Assembly: GCA_910587345.1 (NCBI GenBank)
Contig: CAJUKH010000002.1
Span: forward strand, 1-16,074
Length of the DNA: 16,074 bases
Source of the DNA: an uncultured Oscillospiraceae bacterium
Lineage (GTDB): Bacteria > Bacillota > Clostridia > Oscillospirales > Oscillospiraceae
Direction: 5' to 3'
In this document: piece by piece, positions 12,673 through 16,074 of the stretch
Layout: every line of letters begins with the position of its first letter
Position numbering within the stretch: position 1 is the first letter of the stretch
Notes under the pieces: generated by a model
Told to the model about the DNA's origin: nothing
Database searches by the model: none
The model's input: the letters and a program-made list of their open reading frames with translations, nothing else
Made by a program: the position numbers and the translations under genes

Positions 12673-13737
12673 TCAGATGCCCACGATAATCATGGCGGAC
12701 ATGGGGTAGTAGATGACAGCGCCGGCGACACGGGCCTCGCACATGATCTCGACCTCCAGGTTCTTGTACTGGGCGGGGTGCTGGAGGAAGGGCATGGGGA
12801 TTTCGGCGGACATCTTATCGGCGTCATACTTGTAGAGGATGCCGACGCCCTGGCCGGGGGTGGTGGAGCCAGCGGCCTTGGCGTAGGGGTTGGTGTCCAC
12901 GCTGGTGGAGTTGAGCTCGTGACAGGCGACGATCTTGATGCCGGGAAGGTTGTCCTGGAGGTACTTCAGAACGGAGCTCTCGGTGCTCTCAATGCGCCGC
13001 AGAGACAGGGCGATGTAGACATCGGAGGGGATGCCCAGCCGGTCAGCCTTCTCGACGCCCTGGGTGGAGAGCTCCATCTGGGTCAGCCAGGACTTGACAT
13101 CCTCGACGATCTCATCGGGGTCCTTCTCCAGCCAAGAGGTCTTGTTGGTCTTGGCGCCGGGGGTCAGGGTGTAGACGGGGATGTCGTTGTCATCGGACAG
13201 GATGCCCACCAGCTTGTTGGCCTTGTCGCCGACCCAGATGAGGGTATTGGTCAGCCGGTCGATGTGGTAGCGGGCGGAGTCCGCACGACGGCTGTCCAGG
13301 GACTTGCCGGCCATGCGGGAGGCCCTCATCTCCTGGACGTTGTAGCCGTAGCTGTCGCCGATGCTCTTGACGTAGCCGGTCTTCATCTCGCCCTTCACGT
13401 CCACACGGGGCAGGTCAGTGGCGTAGTTGCTGATGATTTTCGCCATGCCGGTCCGCTCGTAGCCGTAGTAGGTGAAGCTCTCGGCCCCCTCCGGCACCTC
13501 ATGGGTGACGGGGAACATCTGGAGGGCGGTGAACTCGGGATACCGCTTGTCGTAAGCCTTGGACTTGATGTAGTCCAGCTCACGGGCGAAGAAGACGCTG
13601 GCATCCTCCTCGCTGTCGAACCGCATGGCGGGGGAGCTCGCCAGGGTGGACGGGATGTTGGAGGCCCGCAGCGCCCGCTCATCGGCGTAGTCATAGGTCT
13701 TGGACGGCATATTGGCGTCGTATCTCATCTTGCTCAT
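12673..13737 (-). CDS. Major capsid protein (DUF2184-like)
   Basis: A 354-residue protein with GGAGG 10 bases before ATG 13737. The N-terminal arm (MSKMRYDANMPSKTYDYADE) is followed by ASVFFARELDYIKSKAYDKR, YPEFTALQMFPVTHEVPEGA and ESFTYYGYERTGMAKIISNY. The run of FPVTHEVPEGAESFTYY with a YDKRYPEF lead is characteristic of the DUF2184 major capsid family with the HK97 fold. Later elements such as TNTLIWVGDKANKLVGILSD and a C-terminal RVAGAVIYYPMSAMIIVGI fit. The N-terminal arm is short, so scaffolding is likely supplied by the upstream protease-scaffold gene. Its order after the cement gene is usual for this group. Confidence 0.92.
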   Translation of the reverse strand: MSKMRYDANMPSKTYDYADERALRASNIPSTLASSPAMRFDSEEDASVFFARELDYIKSKAYDKRYPEFTALQMFPVTHEVPEGAESFTYYGYERTGMAKIISNYATDLPRVDVKGEMKTGYVKSIGDSYGYNVQEMRASRMAGKSLDSRRADSARYHIDRLTNTLIWVGDKANKLVGILSDDNDIPVYTLTPGAKTNKTSWLEKDPDEIVEDVKSWLTQMELSTQGVEKADRLGIPSDVYIALSLRRIESTESSVLKYLQDNLPGIKIVACHELNSTSVDTNPYAKAAGSTTPGQGVGILYKYDADKMSAEIPMPFLQHPAQYKNLEVEIMCEARVAGAVIYYPMSAMIIVGI

Positions 13738-13761
13738 AGTGTCTTTTCCTCCTATCTCCGA

Positions 13762-14265
13762 TTAGTTACCGCTGGCGGCGGGCGCTGCGTTGAGCTGGTT
13801 ATACAGCTCGATGGCGGCGATGCCGTTCTGGGCCGTGGTGATGAACCGGGCGTTGATGGCGATGCCGCCGGTGGTGCCGAAGCAGCCGGCGTCGTCCCCG
13901 CTGGTGATGAGGTGGACCTGATCGCCATAGGCGGGCTCAGCCTCAGCAGCCAGCCGAGCCCAGACCCGACCGTGACGCATGATGCTCTGAGTGGAGCTGT
14001 TGCGGACGACGATGACGCCGTTCATGTCCATCTCGTTGGAGCCGCCGTTCATGACGACGCCCATGAACTTGTCCATGGTGCTGTCAGCCGTGGGGATGGT
14101 CACGTCGGTGCCGGGGGTGGTGCCCGCCACGACGCCCATGCCGAACTTGACCTTGCCGTCCGCAGCGTCGATGCGGAAGGAGTCAACGGCGTGGTCGGTC
14201 AGGTCATAGAGGCCGCCGGCCACACCTGCGGGGGTCCTGTTGTTGTACTCAGTCCAAATGCTCAT
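13762..14265 (-). CDS. Structural cement (head decoration) protein
   Basis: A 167-residue protein starting MSIWTEYNNRTPAGVAGGLY; GGAGG is 9 bases upstream of ATG 14265 and the start overlaps the previous stop as TAATG. Short beta strands alternate with Gly-rich turns (VKFGMGVVAGTTPGTDVTIP; DKFMGVVMNGGSNEMDMNGV; IVVRNSSTQSIMRHGRVWAR; AYGDQVHLITSGDDAGCFG). This resembles the structural cement gp24-like proteins that sit between capsomers of the DUF2184 capsids, and it directly precedes the capsid gene. Family named from pattern and location. Confidence 0.78.
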   Translation of the reverse strand: MSIWTEYNNRTPAGVAGGLYDLTDHAVDSFRIDAADGKVKFGMGVVAGTTPGTDVTIPTADSTMDKFMGVVMNGGSNEMDMNGVIVVRNSSTQSIMRHGRVWARLAAEAEPAYGDQVHLITSGDDAGCFGTTGGIAINARFITTAQNGIAAIELYNQLNAAPAASGN

Positions 14266-15056
14266 TACTCGTTACCTCCATCCATGTCCTCGATCATCTG
14301 GTTGCGCCGGGCGGTGGCACCGGCGGGCTCGGGAGCCTTCCTCGGGGCAGAGTCCGTGTTGAACATCTGCCGGCGCTGGTACTCGGTGCCCTTGCGGGCC
14401 TCCACCTCGTCACGGGCGATGGCGAAGGCGGCGTCGATGTAGACCTCGCTCTGGCCGTCCAGCCGCAGGGTGGGCTTCACAGCCTTGATGATGGCCCGCT
14501 TGAGCTGGGGGATGGTCATGGCATCGGTGCCGTCCAGGTTCAGCCGGTCGCCCAGGCGGAGAAGGCTGATGCGCTCCTGGACGATGGCGTCCACGGAATC
14601 GGCGTTCATGGCCTTGCCCTTGTCGCCGCCGTCGGTCTTGGCACAGTCCTCACCGTCCTTCTTCACGGCGGGGGCGGAGTCGAAGTCGCTCTTGGCCTTC
14701 ATCTGCTCGATGACCTTCAGCAGAGCGTCGATGTCGGCGTCCTGCTGAGCGATGACCTTCTTGGCGCTCTCAGTGTCCTTGGGGGCGCCGTCGGCCTTGC
14801 GCCCGTCCCGGCGGTCCTTGACCATCTTCACGGGATCGCCGCCGTCGGTGTTGCTGCCGGGGGCATCGCCGCCATCCTTCTTGGGCTCGTTGCCGTCGGT
14901 GTTGCTGTCGCCGCCGTCGGTCTTCTTGTCGGGCGGGTCGCCGCCGTCCTTCTTGGGATCAGCAGGGGCCGGGTCGCTGCCGTCGGCCCGCCGGGCCTTG
15001 AACTGCCGGACAGCCTCGTCCATCTCCTCGGGGGTCAGATCGTACTTGGGGTCCAT
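14265..15056 (-). CDS. Nested scaffold protein from internal start (candidate)
   Basis: Inside the protease-scaffold gene, in the same frame, ATG 15056 (residue 187) has AAGGAGGAA just before it with GGAGG at a 7-base spacer, as good as any true start in the window. It would yield a 263-residue protein beginning MDPKYDLTPEEMDEAVRQF. That product is low-complexity and charged in its first third (K-K-D-G-G-D type repeats), with a helix-rich part (residues 280-305 of the long form) and a C-terminal helical domain. These are traits of scaffolding proteins. Lambda C/Nu3 gives the known precedent of a scaffold nested in a protease gene. No direct proof here beyond the site and domain boundary. Confidence 0.6.
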   Translation of the reverse strand: MDPKYDLTPEEMDEAVRQFKARRADGSDPAPADPKKDGGDPPDKKTDGGDSNTDGNEPKKDGGDAPGSNTDGGDPVKMVKDRRDGRKADGAPKDTESAKKVIAQQDADIDALLKVIEQMKAKSDFDSAPAVKKDGEDCAKTDGGDKGKAMNADSVDAIVQERISLLRLGDRLNLDGTDAMTIPQLKRAIIKAVKPTLRLDGQSEVYIDAAFAIARDEVEARKGTEYQRRQMFNTDSAPRKAPEPAGATARRNQMIEDMDGGNE

Positions 15057-15614
15057 ATTGGTTCCTCCTTCTGAATTTTCGTCCCGGCTGTCGATGTTCA
15101 GCCGGGCTTGTTCTCCGGCTCTCGCCTTATCGACGAGGGCCAAATGGTTGATGCGGATGTTCGTCTGGATAGCGTCATAGTGCTGGCCGTTCCAGGTGCC
15201 GGGGGTCTCGTCCAGGTCGAGCGAGTAGCCCAGGGAGAGCTCCCGGAGGCCGGTCTGCTTGATGATGTCCGTGTCGTGGATGATGATTTCCACCCGAACA
15301 TCATCGCCGTCCGCCACGCCCTCGGACAGGATGGTGCCGATGTGCTCCCGGTCCACGTTGTCTTTGTCCACGCTTCCCGCCCGGTGGGTGAGGATGACCG
15401 GCTTGCCCCGGTAGCTGGCGAGGCTGTCCTTGTCGAAGACGTGCTCCGGCAAACGCAGCTCCCTTCGGGTGCTGCCGTCGGGGTTACGGTACTCGAAGAT
15501 ACCCACGGACGTGACGATGGGCTTATCAATCAGATAGCCTTCCTCGGTCCAGTAGGTATCGCTGAGCGGGATGCTGTCCAGACGCTCGACACGCTTGAGA
15601 ACAGGGGGTTCCAC
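14265..15614 (-). CDS. DUF2213 prohead protease fused to scaffold-like C-terminal half
   Basis: A 449-residue protein starting at GTG 15614, with AAAGGAGG 10 bases upstream. Residues 1-170 are a DUF2213-type protease: EEGYLIDKPIVTSVGIFEYR, then SYRGKPVILTHRAG with His77, HDTDIIKQTGLRELSLGYSL with Ser127, and INHLALVD with His157. Those three are the residues I would pick as catalytic by analogy with prohead proteases, but this is inferred. Residues 170-190 are a hinge with an internal ribosome binding site. Residues 210-262 are repeated K-x-D-G-G-D, and 280-310 are helical (ADIDALLKVIEQMKAK). Residues 340-420 contain ERISLLRLGDRLNLDGTDAM. The protein would process or guide the capsid during assembly. 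Confidence 0.85.
   Translation of the reverse strand: MEPPVLKRVERLDSIPLSDTYWTEEGYLIDKPIVTSVGIFEYRNPDGSTRRELRLPEHVFDKDSLASYRGKPVILTHRAGSVDKDNVDREHIGTILSEGVADGDDVRVEIIIHDTDIIKQTGLRELSLGYSLDLDETPGTWNGQHYDAIQTNIRINHLALVDKARAGEQARLNIDSRDENSEGGTNMDPKYDLTPEEMDEAVRQFKARRADGSDPAPADPKKDGGDPPDKKTDGGDSNTDGNEPKKDGGDAPGSNTDGGDPVKMVKDRRDGRKADGAPKDTESAKKVIAQQDADIDALLKVIEQMKAKSDFDSAPAVKKDGEDCAKTDGGDKGKAMNADSVDAIVQERISLLRLGDRLNLDGTDAMTIPQLKRAIIKAVKPTLRLDGQSEVYIDAAFAIARDEVEARKGTEYQRRQMFNTDSAPRKAPEPAGATARRNQMIEDMDGGNE
15054..15072 (-). promoter_or_regulatory. Internal ribosome binding site for the nested scaffold
   Basis: On the minus strand AGAAGGAGGAACCAAT leads straight into ATG 15056. The GGAGG-to-ATG spacer is 7 bases. 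It interrupts otherwise GC-rich coding sequence, and it encodes SEGGTNM in the long form, in a hinge between domains where sequence is free to vary. Confidence 0.65.
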
Positions 15615-15671
15615 TTTGCTCGTTCCTCCTTTCTGCCTGTCCTGTTCTGCCGGGTCACGACAAAAACTTCT

Positions 15672-16074
15672 TCATACTGACTTACCCCCTTTCCCTGCAA
15701 ACGGAAGGTCGATGGTATCTATGTCAAAAACAGGCAGGGCCGCACACCGGCATTGATAGTCCTGGCCGGGGTGACAGCGCCTACCTGTCTTGGCATCTAC
15801 GATTGGCGGATCGCTCCACCTGAAGCGTTTCTTGTTCAAGTGCTTGTGGCTGTCCCGGACCCGGCCATCACCGGAGTCCGACCACTCGTACTCCTCCACG
15901 CCGGCGTCCTCCTGCTGCTTCTTGGTCAGCTCACCGTTGAGCTTTCCAATCTGGTCCCTTGCGATGAGGCGGGCGTGGCGTTTGGTCTGCCCATAGACAT
16001 CCTGGATTTCCTGGATGATGGACTTCGTGCTTCTGCCGTTCCTGAAGCCGTCCAGGACGATATTCTGCATATCC
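15672..16074 (-). CDS. Mu F / SPP1 gp7-like minor head protein (C-terminal part)
   Basis: The frame runs off the right edge, so only about 134 C-terminal residues are visible; the ATG at 16070 is likely internal. They carry the conserved end of the family: IQDVYGQTKRHARLIARDQI, GELTKKQQEDAGVEEYEWSD, DGRVRDSHKHLNKKRFRWSD and RRCHPGQDYQCRCAALPVF. The elements R-x-x-x-I-A-R-D-Q, D-x-R-V-R-x-x-H, HPG and CRC are the signature of the phage Mu F / SPP1 gp7 head morphogenesis domain. These proteins bind the portal and are injected or needed for head assembly. The upstream part, and the expected portal and terminase genes, are outside the window. Stop TGA at 15672; 57 bases separate it from the protease gene. 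Confidence 0.92.
   Translation of the reverse strand, partial: DMQNIVLDGFRNGRSTKSIIQEIQDVYGQTKRHARLIARDQIGKLNGELTKKQQEDAGVEEYEWSDSGDGRVRDSHKHLNKKRFRWSDPPIVDAKTGRRCHPGQDYQCRCAALPVFDIDTIDLPFAGKGGKSV

Noticed and set aside
14832..14960. Repeats in the scaffold gene as a possible CRISPR array
   Set aside because: Units are short, uneven and in-frame coding for K-x-D-G-G-D; no spacer structure.
15655..15675. MKKFLS mini-frame overlapping the stop of the minor head gene
   Set aside because: The ATG overlaps the TGA as in a coupled start, but it ends after six codons and lacks a good spacer. Most likely chance in a 57-base gap.

Overview
The window is the late structural module of a contractile-tailed (myovirus-type) bacteriophage or prophage. 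Every convincing gene lies on the minus strand, so the biological order runs from the right end of the window to the left. The sequence is GC-rich. Most genes have strong AGGAGG-type ribosome binding sites, ATG/GTG/TTG starts are all used, and genes abut or overlap by 1-8 bases. This suits a phage of a GC-rich Firmicute such as a gut Clostridia/Oscillospirales member, but the host is inferred from style only. No host gene, tRNA, rRNA, integrase, CRISPR or insertion sequence is visible. All plus-strand open frames are shadows of minus-strand genes.

Head region (about 16074 to 10250): C-terminal end of a Mu F/SPP1 gp7-like minor head protein; a DUF2213-type prohead protease fused to a scaffold-like C-terminal half; a small head decoration (cement) protein; a DUF2184-type major capsid protein; a small protein with a C-terminal HeH/SAP-like helix pair; then four head-completion/neck genes (DUF4054-like adaptor, putative stopper, HK97 gp10-like protein, neck/tail terminator).

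Tail region (10250 to 4568): DUF3383 sheath, DUF3277 tube, a tail assembly chaperone with a probable -1 frameshift extension, an 832-residue tape measure, a Dit-like protein with a Gly/Ser-rich tail, and a baseplate plug (Pam3 gp18-like) protein.

Baseplate region (4222 to 1): hub protein, gp138-type spike, separate PAAR tip, gp25-like wedge, gp47/J-like wedge, and a DUF2612-type wedge protein that runs off the left edge. The DUF3383/DUF3277 sheath-tube pair, the plug protein and the short hub/spike/PAAR set point to the simple contractile tail type (KPP10, Pam3) rather than a T4-like baseplate.

The one real gap is 4223-4567. It holds a terminator-like hairpin nested inside a 30-base imperfect inverted repeat, followed by an AT-rich leader before a TTG-initiated hub gene. 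The other items most worth checking are the in-frame internal ribosome binding site that could make a free scaffold, the frameshifted chaperone, and the 27-residue tandem repeat at the left edge.
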